DNA of 64,000 bases, from contig CM055274.1 in NCBI GenBank assembly GCA_029237695.1, positions 69,864,828 to 69,928,827 of the forward strand, read 5' to 3'. Made by a program: the position numbers and the translations under genes. The notes beneath the pieces were generated by a model. That model was not told the DNA's origin, ran no database searches, and worked only from the letters and a program-made list of their open reading frames with translations. Origin of the DNA: Conchocele bisecta (Eukaryota; Mollusca; Bivalvia; Lucinida; Thyasiridae). The first letter of the stretch is position 1. Each line of letters opens with the position of its first letter. This document shows positions 11,401 to 22,659 of this stretch, piece after piece.

Positions 11401-14400
11401 CAGTCCTTGTAATAAAATGTACCCCGTGTATCTGAAGTAAAAATAAAAAAAAAAAACAGTTCATGTAAGACAATGTACAACGTGTAACAGAAGTACAATC
11501 TTGTAATCAAGTACACAATGTAACTGAAGTAACAGTCTTGTAAATACAATGTAACACGTGTAACTGAAGTACATCTGTAATACAAATTTGTAACACGTGC
11601 CAACTGAAGTACAGTTCCTTGTAATTAACAATGAACACGTGTAACTGAAGAACAGTCTTGTAAAATACAATGTACACATGCCACTGAAATACAGTCTTGT
11701 AATACAAAGTTACCACATTAACTGAAGTAACAGTCTTGTAATACAATGTACACGTGTTAACTGAAGTAACAGAGTCTTGTAAGACATTACACATGTAACC
11801 CCTGAAGTACGTCTTGTAAAATACAATGTACAACGTGTAATCAGGAAGTACAGTCCTTGTAATACAAGTACAACATGCAACTAGAAGTACAGTCTTGTAA
11901 TACAATGATAACATCTAGTAAACTGAAGTACAGTCTTGTAATCCAATGTACAACGTTTGTAACTGAAGTAACAGTTCTTGTAATACAATGTAACACATGC
12001 AACGGATAGTACAGTCTTGTAAACAATTGTAACGTGAAACCTGAAGCTACAGTCTTGTAATACAATGTAACAACATTGCAACTGAAAGTACAGTTCCATT
12101 GTAATAAAACCATGACACGTGTTACTGAAGACAGTCTGTAAACACTGTAACACATGCTAACTGAAGTACAGTTCTTGTAATACAATGTAACAACGTTGTA
12201 ACTTAAGTACAAGTCCTTTTAATACAATGAAGCACATGTAACCTGAAGAACAGTCTTTGTAATACAATGTACACATGCAACTGCAAGTACACGTCATGTA
12301 ATACAATGGTACAAGTGAATAACGAAAGTACAGTCTTGTAATACAATTGTACCACGTTGTAACTGAAGAACAGTCCTTGTAATACAATGTACACATGTAA
12401 CTGAAGTACAGTCTTGTAATACAATGTACACATGTAACTGAAGTACAGTCTTGTAATACAATGTACACATGCAACTGAAGTACAGTCTTGTAATACAATG
12501 TACACATGTAACTGAAGTACAGTCTTGTAATACAATGTACACATGCAACTGAAGTACAGTCTTGTAATACAATGTACACATGTAACTGAAGGTACAGTCT
12601 TGTAATACAATGTACATGTGTAACTGAAGTACAGTCTTGTAATACAATGTACATGTGTAACTGAAGTACAGTCTTGTAATACAATGTACACATGTCTGAA
12701 TACAGTCTTTGAACAATGTACACTGCAACTGAAGTACAGTCTTGTAATACAATGTACACGTGTAACTGAAGTACAGTCTTGTAATACAATGTACACATGC
12801 AACTGAAGTACAGTCTTGTAATACAATGTACACATGCAACTGAAGTACAGTCTTGTAATACAATCTGTAAGGACAATGTACAATGTGAACTGAAGTACAT
12901 CTTAATACAATGTACACTTGTAACTGAAGTACAAGTCTTGTATATACATGTAACAACATGCAACTGAAGTAACAGTCTTGTAATACATGTACACATGCAA
13001 CTGAAGTACAGTCTTGTAATACAATGTACACATGTAACTGAAGTACAGTCTTGTAATACAATGTATACGTGCAACTGAAGTACAGTCTTGTAATACAATG
13101 TACACGTGTAACTGAAGTACAGTCTTGTAATACAATGTACACATGCAACTGAAGTACAGTCTTGTAATACAATGTAAATACGCAACTGAGTAACAGTCTT
13201 GTAATACAATGTACACTGTAACTGAAGTAACAGTCTGATACAATGTACACAATCACTTTGAAGTACAGTCTTGAAATACAGTCTTGTAACTGAAGTACAG
13301 TCTTGTAATACAATGTACACATGTAACTGAAGTACAGTCTTGTAATACAATGTACACGTGTAACTGAAGTACAGTCTTGTAATACAATGTACACATGTAA
13401 CTGAAGTACAGTCTTGTAATACAATGTACACGTGTAACTGAAGTACAGTCTTGTAATACAATGTACACATGTAACTGAAGTACAGTCTTGTAATACAATG
13501 TACACATGCAACTGAAGTACAGTCTTGTAATACAATGTACACATGCAACTGAAGTACAGTCTTGTAATACAATGTACATGTGTAACTGAAGTACAGTCTT
13601 GTAATACATGTACATGTAACTGAAGTACATCTTGTAATACAATGTACATCAATGTAACTGAGAACAAGTCTGTAATACAATGACACATGAACTGAAGTAC
13701 AGTCTGTAATACAATGTACACAATGCACTGAAGTCAGTCTAAAGTATAACAATGTACACATCAACTGAAGTACAGTCTTGTAATACAATGTACAAGTGTA
13801 ACTGAAGTACAGTCTTGTAATACAATGTACACATGTAACTGAAGTACAGTCTTGTAATACAATGTACATGTGTAACTGAAGTACAGTCTTGTAATACAAT
13901 GTACACATGTAACTGAAGTACAGTCTTGTAACATGTAACACTGCAACTAAGTACAGTCTTAATACAATGTAACACTGCAACTAAGTACAGTCTTGTAATA
14001 CAATGTACACAGTGCACTGAATACGTCTTGTAATAACAATGTAATACATGCACGAAGACGTCCCTTGTCAAGACAATGTAACACGTGCACTAAGTACAGT
14101 CTTTAATAATACAATACACATCAACTGAATACATCCCTTGTATACAATGTATACGTGCAACTTGAAGTACATCTTGTAATACAATGTACACAAATGTAAC
14201 GAGAAACAAAGTCTTAATACAATGTACACATGCAACTGAAGTAACCAATCAATAAACATGTAACAATGTGTAAACGAAGTACAGTCTTGTAATACAATGT
14301 ATACATGTAACTGAATACAGTCAATGTAATACAATGTACACTGTAACTGAATACGTCTTGAATACAATGTAACAACGTGCACTGAAGTAACCGTCTTGTA

Positions 14401-16968
14401 ATACAATGTACACAAGCAAACTGAAGTCAGTCTGTAATACAATGTACACGTGCAACTGAAGTCATCTTGTAATACAAGTAAACACACAATGTACTGAAGT
14501 CAGTCTTGTAATACAATGACACATGTAACTGAAGTACAAGTCTGTAATACAATGTACACATGTAACTGAAGTACAGTCTTGTAATACAATGTACACATGC
14601 AACTGAAGTACAGTCTTGTAATACAATGTATACATGCAACTGAAGTACAGTCTTGTAATACAATGTACACAATGCAACTGAGAACAGTCTGTAACAATGT
14701 ACACATAACTGATACATCTTGAATACAATGTACATCAACTGAAGTACAGTCTTGTAATACAATGTACACATGCAACTGAAGTACAGTCTTGTAATACAAT
14801 GTACACATGTACTGAAGTACAGTCTTGTAATACAATGTTATAATCGTGCAACTGAAGTACAGTTCTTGTATAACAATGTTATACTGCACTGAAGTCAGTC
14901 TTGTAATACAATGTATAACGTGCACTGAGTACATCTTGTAATACAATGTACACATGTAACGAAGACAGTCTTGTAATACAATGACACATGCAACTGAAGT
15001 ACATCTTTTTTTGTGAAATAATACATGTATACGTGCAACTGAAGTACAGTCTTGTAATACAATGACACATGTAACTAAGTACAGTCTTTGTAATACATGT
15101 AACATGTGTACTTGAAGTACAGTCTTGTAATAAAACAATACACATGTAACTGAATACAGTCTGTATAACAATTAAATACGTGCAACTGAATACATCTTGT
15201 AATACAAAAACATGTAACTGAAGTACGTCTTGAATACAAGGTACACATCAACTGAAGTACAGCTGTAATACAATGTACACATGCAACTGAAGTACATCTT
15301 GTAATACAATGACATGTGTACTGAAGTGCAAGTCTGAATACAATGAACATACCTGAAGTACAGTCTGAATACAATGTACACATGTAACATGTCTACAGTC
15401 TGTGTACAATGTACACATCAAGAACTGAAGAACAAGTCTGTAATACAATGTCACAAATGCACTTGAATGTAAACAAGTCTGTAATAACAAATGTAACACA
15501 GCAACGAGTCAGTCTGTACTACATGTAACAACATGCAACTAAGTACATCCCTTGTAACAATGTATACGTGCAACTGAAGTACAGTCTTGTAATACAATGT
15601 ACACATGTAACTGAAGTACAGTCTTGTAATACAATGTACATGTGTAACTGAAGTACAGTCTTGTAATACAATGTACACATGTAACTGAAGTACAGTCTTG
15701 TAATACAATGTACACATGCAACTGAAGTACAGTCTTGTAATACAATGTACACATGCAACTGAAGTACAGTCTTGTAATACAATGTACACATGCAACTGAA
15801 GTACAGTCTTGTAATACAATGTACACATGCAACTGAAGTACAGTCTTGTAATACAATGTACACATGTAACTGAAGTACAGTCTTGTAATACAATGTACAC
15901 ATGCAACTGAAGTACAGTCTTGTAATACAATGTACACATGTAACTGAAGTACAGTCTTGTAATACAATGTACACATGCAACTGAAGTACAGTCTTGTAAT
16001 ACAATGTACAATGTGTAACTGAATAGTCCCAGTCAATACATGTAAACAACATGTAACGAAGTACAGTCTTGTAATACAATGTACACATGTAAAATGAAGT
16101 ACAGTCTTTACACAATGTACACTGCAACTGAAGTACAGTCTTGTAATAACATGTACAAACATCAACTGAGAACAGTCTTGTAATACAATGTACACATGCA
16201 ACTGAAGTACAGTCTTGTAATACAATGTACACATGTAACTGAAGTACAGTCTTGTAATACAATGTACACATGCAACTGAAGAACAAAGTCTGTAATACAA
16301 TGTACACAATGTAACTGAGTACGAAAGTCTGTATAACAATGTACACATGCAACTGAAGTACAGTCTTGTAATACAATGTACACATGCAACTGAAGTACAG
16401 TCTTGTAATACAATGTACACATGCAACTGAAGTACAGTCTTGTAATACAATGTACACATGTAACTGAAGTACAGTCTTGTAATACAACACATGCAACTGA
16501 ATATCAATCTGTACATGGAACAACGTGCAACTGAATACAGTCTTGTAATATACATGTACACATGTAACTGAAGTACAAGTCTGTAACAATGTACAGTCTT
16601 GTAATAACAATGTACACATGCAACTGAAGTACAGTCTTGTAATACATGTAACAACAATGCAACATGAAGTACAGTCTTGTAATACAATGTACACATGTAA
16701 CTGAAGTACAGTCTTGTAATACAATGTACACATGCAACTGAAGTACAGTCTTGTAATACAATGTACACATGTTGAAGTAACAGTCATGTAATACAAGTAA
16801 CAACACAACTGAATACATGTACATGAACTGGTACAAGTCAATGTAAACAATGTAAACATGTAACTGAAGTACATCCTTGTAATACAAGTCAATAACTGAA
16901 GTACATCTTGTAACAAGTACACAGAACTGAAGTAACATCTTGAATACAAGTACACTGAACTGAAGTAT
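5457..16968. repeat. 11.5 kb minisatellite, 37 bp unit, about 310 copies
   Basis: The unit reads cagtcttgtaatacaatgta followed by cac[a/g]tg[c/t]aactgaagta; the period is exactly 37 in clean blocks (e.g. 13335 to 13372). Units vary mainly in a near-palindromic core (acatgc, acatgt, acgtgc, acgtgt, atgtgt). Near-identical blocks (for example 7935-8160, 12390-12690, 13285-13600, 15570-16000, 16600-16770) alternate with blocks full of one-base insertions and deletions (about 5890-7930, 8680-9960, 10540-12380, 14040-14520, 14820-15560). Because 37 is not a multiple of three, the minus strand reads through all frames in turn as a 37-residue super-repeat. It fills most of the second visible CHIC intron. 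Confidence 0.97.
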
Positions 16969-17200
16969 CAAACCTGCACTAAAGGCCACCACTGAATAGC
17001 AACTCCCAGTCTATAGCAGCCACAATTTGTTTTCCCACTTACTCAATTACCACATACATGTAAATGATCTTGGCAAATAAAGACCACCTGTGAACAAAGG
17101 CCAGCATTTTCACTCCCCATGGCTGACCTTTATTCAAATGTTTGGCTGTAGTGGATGGTGAGGATGTAGATTGGTATCACAGCAGGCACCAACTGAGCAC

Positions 17201-17454
17201 CAGGTATCATCACAGGTTCAAGTAATGGACCGAGGTCTATAAATACATTAAATATGCCTAAAAGCATCAATAAATGAAAAAAAAAGCTGAACATTTTTTT
17301 TTACTCCCTCCATATAGACTCCATGGACATATGGAGTCTATATGGAGGGAGTAAAAAAAAATGTTTAGCTTTTTTTGTCTTCATTTATTGATGCTTTTAG
17401 GCATATTTAATGTATGTATAGACCTCGGTCCGTTACTTCAACCTGTGGGTATCA
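17201..17454. repeat. About 254 bp near-perfect palindrome
   Basis: It is centred at 17327/17328. The inner arms actccctccatatagactcc and complement are exact, and the pairing extends outward through ttttttttt/aaaaaaaaa, 'gcatcaataaatga', 'taaatatgcctaaaagcat' and 'ggaccgaggtctata'. The outer 50 bases carry a few mismatches. It sits immediately before a SINE 3' fragment and just after the end of the minisatellite. Confidence 0.88.
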
Positions 17455-17456
17455 TA

Positions 17457-17669
17457 GGCAGCTCTTTGGTGCGATATGGACCTGGCACCAGGTCAGGTTA
17501 TTCTAATTTCAAGGCTGAATATATTTTTGCTCGATGTAAATATTCCGTTCTGATTTTAGAATTTTCCCCCAATGCAGCAGGTTGAATGCGGGATCGAACC
17601 CGTTGGCCCGGCCTTAAATGACCGTAGCTGTTGATAGGCCATTAAACACCAATAAACAAACAAAAACAA
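17457..17669 (+). mobile_element. 5'-truncated SINE family S (3' portion)
   Basis: It matches the 3' part of the complete copy at 39355-39751: 'ggacctggcaccaggtcagg', 'ctgaatatatt', 'gatgtaaatattc', 'gggatcgaacccgttgg', and the tail 'agctgttgataggccattaa' followed by 'acaccaataaacaaacaaa'. Truncation at the 5' end is typical of retroposons. Confidence 0.75.
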
Positions 17670-17718
17670 CAGGCAGCTGAAACTAGGATCAAAAGTTAAG
17701 AATAAAATCCCATGCCTA

Positions 17719-18022
17719 TAGCCTATTTCACCAACATTGCAAAGTATACTTTTCTAGCAAAGTATACTTTGAGGGAGTAATCATTTATTTTTCCTGAAAT
17801 ACAGTATATCATATAGAACTAATGACTGCATATACTTGATGATTAAAAGTATGCAGAATTATTATACTGAAATTATTACATTATCACAGCCAATATGGCT
17901 GTGATAATGTAATAAATTCAGTATAATAAAAAATCTATAAATTTATCCTAAAATTTAAAATTTCTGCCTCAAAGTATACTTTGCCAGATAAGTATACTTT
18001 GCAATGTTGGTGAAATCGGCTA
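17719..18022. mobile_element. Palindromic MITE family A, copy 2
   Basis: Same termini (gcctatttcaccaacattgc / gcaatgttggtgaaatcggc) and central stem as copy 1, again bounded by TA. The middle spells 'cagccaatatggctgtg'. Intronic in the CHIC gene. Confidence 0.9.
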
Positions 18023-18263
18023 CTGTACTACACCACCACTTGCGCTAATCTTGCCAAAGTTGTCAATTGTTTGCTTTCAGAATGCTCAAATAATGTGCAT
18101 GGAATCGGGTGGATTGATTAGCTGTAACACAGCTCAGGCTCAGACAATCAAGCTGCTTGATTGCGAGTTGAGATTGCCAATATAACAATATGTTCAGAAA
18201 CGTTGACACCTTGATTGGTTTAACACAGACGGTTGTGTATTTATGGTTGTTATGTTGTTCTGT

Positions 18264-18430
18264 TTGCCTTCAGCTAATATCTTCATATTGCACACATGCA
18301 TTATTTTATAGTAACTATACATCATTCTACATTAATACAATTACCCTCGCTACTGATTGTATGTTCGTCCATCTGTCTGTATATTTATTTGAAAGTTTTT
18401 CTAAGTTTCTCAAATCACCTATAATTTCTC
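18264..18430. repeat. Tandem duplication, left uninterrupted copy
   Basis: The unit begins tttgccttcag and continues 'ctaatatcttcatattgcac', 'attaatacaattaccctcgc', 'gtctgtatat' and 'tttctcaaat'. The next unit begins with the same tttgccttcag at 18431 but is interrupted after g-TA by the element 18443-20772, and resumes at 20773. Confidence 0.8.
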
Positions 18431-18442
18431 TTTGCCTTCAGG

Positions 18443-20772
18443 TACAGTACACTCAGAGTGCTTTGTCCCTTTTCCACTCTCTCACGGTGGGAGGAATTTT
18501 CTCAGAGTGGGAAAATCACGGTGGGAGTTATGTGCCTCCCACGGTGACCATATATTTTACCTGTATTACCACCACGGACGGAGACCAAGCTGGACGAACT
18601 TCCAATAGCCATAAAACGGCCACGGTGTTCCCCCGTGATACGACCCCGCGTTCCACCGGGACGCCAGGCTGGCTTACCTGTACAGTCATAGCACAGTACC
18701 CAAACATTTACACTTATTCTGACTTACGTTCGTGTTTTTTTTATTAATTTTTTTTTATAAATACATGTATATACATTTTTCCTTTCAAACGAACATATTT
18801 CTTAACAAGAACAAAACATGAGAATCGTCTCCTAAACACATGAGAATCATCTCGCACTTTGGCATCGCGAAATCGCCTTCCGCTGAAGCTTTTGTAAATA
18901 CAGGGTTTGCTCATGGTGTGTAAAACGGATACATCTTGAAATTTCGCTTTGCGCATGCATGCAAGTAAAACACAATTCCAATGCGAGGCGAGAGCGCGAA
19001 AACGCACGACTGAATATAATATAATGTCCCATTTTCACCTCGCGATGTCACTTTGTGTTTTCGCGATCTGGCGCATGGATTGACATCGCGAAAACGCGAG
19101 AATGTAACTGGCCCTAACAGGACACTGTAGTATCATAATCGCCTTAGGAAACGATAATCATGTGCTGTAAAACATTATTTTAATTAAGAAATAGAAGAAA
19201 TGTGGATATTGGGGAATATGTCAGATACATATGAAAGGGTTTTCACGATCTCGTGTAGAGGTCGAGATCGAGTAAATGCGAGTTACACGACACTAACAGA
19301 ACACCATTATAATTTTCGTGTTTTAGGAGGCAATTCTCATGTTTTGTCAAAAAAAAACATATTATTTTTTCTAATAAACATATTTTGGCAGCATATGAGA
19401 ATCGTCTCCTAAAACGATTTACGTGTCCTGTTAGGGACATGTTACGATCTACTGATGGTGAACACGTGTTGGTCTTCGCTAGTCACATTTGCAATAAGCC
19501 CGGTTTTGTCCGATCACGTCATACATCATCATATGCACGTGCGGTGACCTACTGGGACGTGTGTCGGTGTTGGAAAGTGAGACATCAAAGGTTACAAAAT
19601 GACATCTAAAGGTTAAGCAGGGGCGGCGGAAGCGGGCGTGGGGGGGGGGTGGGGTTGGGGGGGGGCCGGGGGGCATGCCCCCGGACCCCCCCTAGCGCTA
19701 TCGTCGGGCCCTTTGGGCCCTCAACATTGGCCGCCCCCCTCCCCCCCAACATTAGGCCCCCATAGCCCCCCCCCCAATAATTCTGTAAATTTTGGATTTT
19801 TTATTCTAATATATTTATGTAATCATGAGTACTGGGAACTTTGCTGAGAACTTTGCTGAAAATGCAGGAAATGGCGTTTCACACCACTTGGATTTCAATG
19901 TTAATGGAATGGAACTTATCTCTCTTATAGCATAGCGGTTTTCACCGCGTTTGATAACAATATTTCTTCCATTTTATTGGTCGGAGAGAAGGTGTAGAAT
20001 CTCAAAAAAAGGTAACTGAATCTTTATTTACTCAATAAATATGTACTGGCAGCACATCAGAATCGTCTCATGTTTTGTCAAACCATGTTTTTATTGTCAG
20101 AAATATTGATGTTTGTCCACATTTGTTCCATTTCTTAATAAAAACATGTTTTGGCAGCACATGAGAATCGTCTCCTAAGACGATTTGTACATATGTTACA
20201 ATTTCGTGAAACGAAAATGAAACGTATTCTCAACAATACATGTTTCGCGTTTTCGCGATCTTGCGATAGGCCGAGATCGCGAAAACGCGAAGCGTGATGG
20301 ATCGCGAAACAAAAATTTAACATATTCACAACAAAACATGTTTTGACAGTACTGTGCATATGAGAATCGTCTCCTTTCGCGATCTTGCGCGTATATCGAG
20401 ATCGCGAAAACGGGAAGCGTGATCGCGAGATCTGAAACGAAAATGTAACGTATTTTCAACAAAACATGTTTTGACAGTACTGTGCATATGAGACGATTTT
20501 CAAAGTTTTGTCAGCCATATATGCACTCCTCTCTGACCACATTACCTGTACGCTGGCACGGTGATGCGCCGTGGGCTAATACGGTGGGTCACGGGGGAAC
20601 GCGGTGTGCAGCAGAGTCGGTCTTTAAAATATTCCCACGGTGGTGATTTTTGCCTCTCCACCGTGACGGGTGGGATTTCCACCTGACACGGTGGGAGGAA
20701 TGTTTATGCCCACTCTCCATCCGATCACGGGGTCGAGTGGGAAAAGGGACAAAGCACTTTGAGTGTACTGTA
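18443..20772. mobile_element. 2.3 kb TIR element inserted at TA
   Basis: The left end is tacagtacactcagagtgct. The right end on the minus strand is tacagtacactcaaagtgct, and the similarity continues through 'ttgtcccttttccactc'. Comparison with the uninterrupted left copy of the host duplication shows that exactly TA is duplicated. The interior has repeated 'gagaatcgtctcct' and 'gatcgcgaaaacgcga' segments in both orientations, an inner inverted pair ccctaacaggacac/gtgtcctgttaggg (about 19105 and 19429), and 'cacggtgggagg' motifs. There is no transposase reading frame, so it is non-autonomous. A related fragment lies at about 41590-41655 on the other strand. Confidence 0.75.
19618..19790. repeat. 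G-run/C-run rich foldback segment
   Basis: About 80 bases dominated by runs of G (gggggggggg, ggggggggg) are followed by runs of C around 'ggggggcatgcccccggacc'. It resembles the interior of the element at 951-1233 and is nested in the 2.3 kb TA element. It may fold as a long hairpin or G-quadruplexes. Sequence accuracy in the homopolymers is uncertain. Confidence 0.65.
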
Positions 20773-20910
20773 ATATATTCATATTGCACACATGCATTAC
20801 TTAGTAATGATACATCCTTCCACATTAATACAATTACCCTCGCTACTGATCGTACGTCCGTCCGTCTGTCTGTATATGTATTTGAATGTTTTTGTAACAG
20901 TTTCTCAAAT
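20773..20910. repeat. Tandem duplication, right copy resumed after insertion
   Basis: It matches 18277-18415 ('ttcatattgcacacatgcat', 'attaatacaattaccctcgc', 'tttctcaaat') with about 10-15% divergence, and starts directly at the TA of the inserted element. Confidence 0.8.
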
Positions 20911-21087
20911 AGGGGCCCTAAGTGCGTTGACAGGCCACATTTTATAGTATAAGCTTGCTTTCAATCCAATCCTGTCTGTATATATATGGTACTGATTATA
21001 TTATTATTGATGCATGCTTGTAACTGATATACAAATAATGTATGATTAAACCAACTGAACTGGTGTTGTAAGGGCACCTAACTCCAG

Positions 21088-21390
21088 TAGCCTATTTCAT
21101 CAACATTGCAAAGTATACTTTACTAGCAAAGTATACTTTGAGGGAGAAATCATTTATTTTTCCCGAAAAGCATTATTTCATATAGAACTAACAAATGCAT
21201 ATATTTCATGATTAAAAGTATGCAGAATTATTATACTGAATTTATTACATTATCACAGCCAAATTGGCTGTGATAATGTAATAAATTCAGTATAATAAAA
21301 ATTAATAAATTTATCATAAAATTGAAAATTTCTCCCTCAAAGTATACTTTGCTACTAAAGTATACTTTGCAATGTTGATGAAATCGGCTA
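21088..21390. mobile_element. Palindromic MITE family A, copy 3
   Basis: The termini are gcctatttcatcaacattgc and its complement, with a perfect central stem around 'cacagccaaattggctgtg' and TA flanks. This copy has the best preserved central palindrome of the three. Confidence 0.9.
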
Positions 21391-21513
21391 CAGATTGTGG
21401 TACTGTGATTTCGGTGCTTGATGGATATATGTTATAATTTCAGTGCTGGTTTTTCATACAGGTGTATTTATATCTGTATATGACCTTGTTAATAAATGAA
21501 CATGAACCTTGAT

Positions 21514-21750
21514 TTAACTCTTTGCATGCTGGGAAATTTGTGGGCTATAAATAGCAGATGACAATTCATTATATTTTCTTTTATTTCTCCTTATAAATGT
21601 CATGAATATGTCTTGGAATTTTATTAGCATTGTGTCCGGAGGACACAATTCTAATGAAATTTCAAGACATATTTACAGAGAGAAATAAAACATACATGTA
21701 CTCGTAATTCGTTTGGCGGATATTTTCGCCGCTAGCATGCAAAGAGTTAA
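21514..21750. mobile_element. Palindromic MITE family B, copy with TTAACTCTTTGCATGC ends
   Basis: The exact terminal inverted repeat is ttaactctttgcatgct; the right end is agcatgcaaagagttaa. The central stem pairs 'ttgtgtcc' with 'ggacacaa', flanked by 'cttggaatttta' and 'taatgaaatttcaag'. The ends start and finish with TTAA, consistent with a TTAA target. Confidence 0.85.
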
Positions 21751-22358
21751 TTGTACCATCTGTTATTTTTGCACTGTATAGAGTCATATTAAATAGGTTT
21801 CCAATCCCGGGGAAATCATAAATAACTTCATTTAGAACTCGCGGGGCATCCTTGGCATTAGAATTGGTGCAATTTGTTTGTTCGATGTCACATTGCTCAG
21901 TTTTAACGTTTCAACACCACATACCTGTATAGTGGTATTGGCAAACAGTGCAGATCCAGATGAGCCGGCTCGTGACAAACTGTCTCATCAGGATCTGCAC
22001 TTTTTGCAAGTACTTTTCATATTTTTGAGAACAAAAAACTACCTTTTCATAAATGGACTACCGGTAGTCTGAAAATAATTTTGCGATGATTTGATTGGTT
22101 GCAAAATTTACATATCAAAATCCATTCCAGTTACTTAGGGGTTAAAGGGTTAAACTATGTTTAAACTGAGCAACGTGACGTCAAACCAACAATTTATGCC
22201 AAATTCTATCACCAATGATGCTCCGGAAGTACCATAGTTCTAAGGGAAGTTACTCTTACGGGAAGTGACTTGTGATTTTCCAAGCTTAGTAATGTATTTA
22301 TAAGAGCGGTCTATTGGACAGCTATTTCATGTACAATGCTCCAATTGCTCCATTTCAG
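21751..22358. other. Intronic DNA without a gene
   Basis: Contains a degenerate palindrome of family D at about 21935-22010 (gtgcagatccagatgag and 'catcaggatctgcac'). The last 15 bases are the acceptor 'ttgctccatttcag' of the next CHIC exon. Otherwise nothing recognised. Confidence 0.6.
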
Positions 22359-22418
22359 CTGGGTTTACACTGGCGAATATCCAAGCAGAGATGTGATAGT
22401 AGCAGCATGTTGGAATAT
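22359..22418 (+). CDS. CHIC2: CHIC-family gene, internal exon
   Basis: This is a 20-codon phase-0 exon, LGLHWRISKQRCDSSSMLEY, between acceptor 'ccatttcag' and donor gtaagt (22419). It follows LYHK of exon 5390-5446 and precedes VLVIEF of exon 33070-33120 exactly as in CHIC proteins (the conserved LHW and MxEY motifs). The intron before it is 16.9 kb and the intron after it 10.7 kb. Confidence 0.92.
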
Positions 22419-22458
22419 GTAAGTATACGTGACACTGCACAACAAAAGGTGCTCAGTA

Positions 22459-22560
22459 TCCCCTCGCTGATAGGCAAGATCGAGGGGCTATAGCGTTAGT
22501 CCATGTAACACGTGTATGTTAATACTAACATGTGTATGTTAATACCTGTTAAACACCTCA
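22459..22560 (+). mobile_element. Fragment of a Helitron-like head (tcccctcgctgat...)
   Basis: The hairpin 'tcccctcgctgataggcaag' with 'gaggggct', followed by 'agcgttagtcc' and a 17-base repeat 'aacacgtgtatgttaatac', matches the head of the unit at 33910. It starts 40 bases after a CHIC splice donor. Confidence 0.5.
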
Positions 22561-22659
22561 ATAAGTAAATTAGATATATATTGAATAATTCATTGGGACA
22601 ATATAATGGGGAGATACAGTTAACACACTTACAGCACAGTTCTGGTATACATTTTTAGC

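Noticed and set aside
12157..13980. 607-codon minus-strand frame
   Set aside because: It is entirely 37 bp minisatellite; length follows from a stop-free unit, and many overlapping frames of similar quality exist.
5457..16968. CRISPR array
   Set aside because: Regular 37 bp repeats but no unique spacers between them, and an animal genome context.
17605..17640. Minus-strand tRNA B box in 'gggatcgaacccg'
   Set aside because: It matches GGTTCGATCCC on the minus strand, but the complete copy at 39355-39751 has its A-rich tail and orientation on the plus strand, with box-like motifs at its 5' head. No cloverleaf could be built.
18190..18747. 185-codon plus-strand frame containing S-E-W-E-N (18504-18518)
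   Set aside because: The WEN peptide recalls CHIC but has no flanking match or splice sites; it lies at the 'cacggtgggagg' end of a mobile element. The true CHIC exon with WEN is 5390-5446.
18275..20910. Direct repeats 18275-18415 and 20771-20910 as LTRs of a retrotransposon
   Set aside because: The left repeat is separated from the inner element by 27 bases, the inner element has its own TA-bounded inverted ends, and there is no TG...CA, primer site or pol frame. A prior tandem duplication explains them better.
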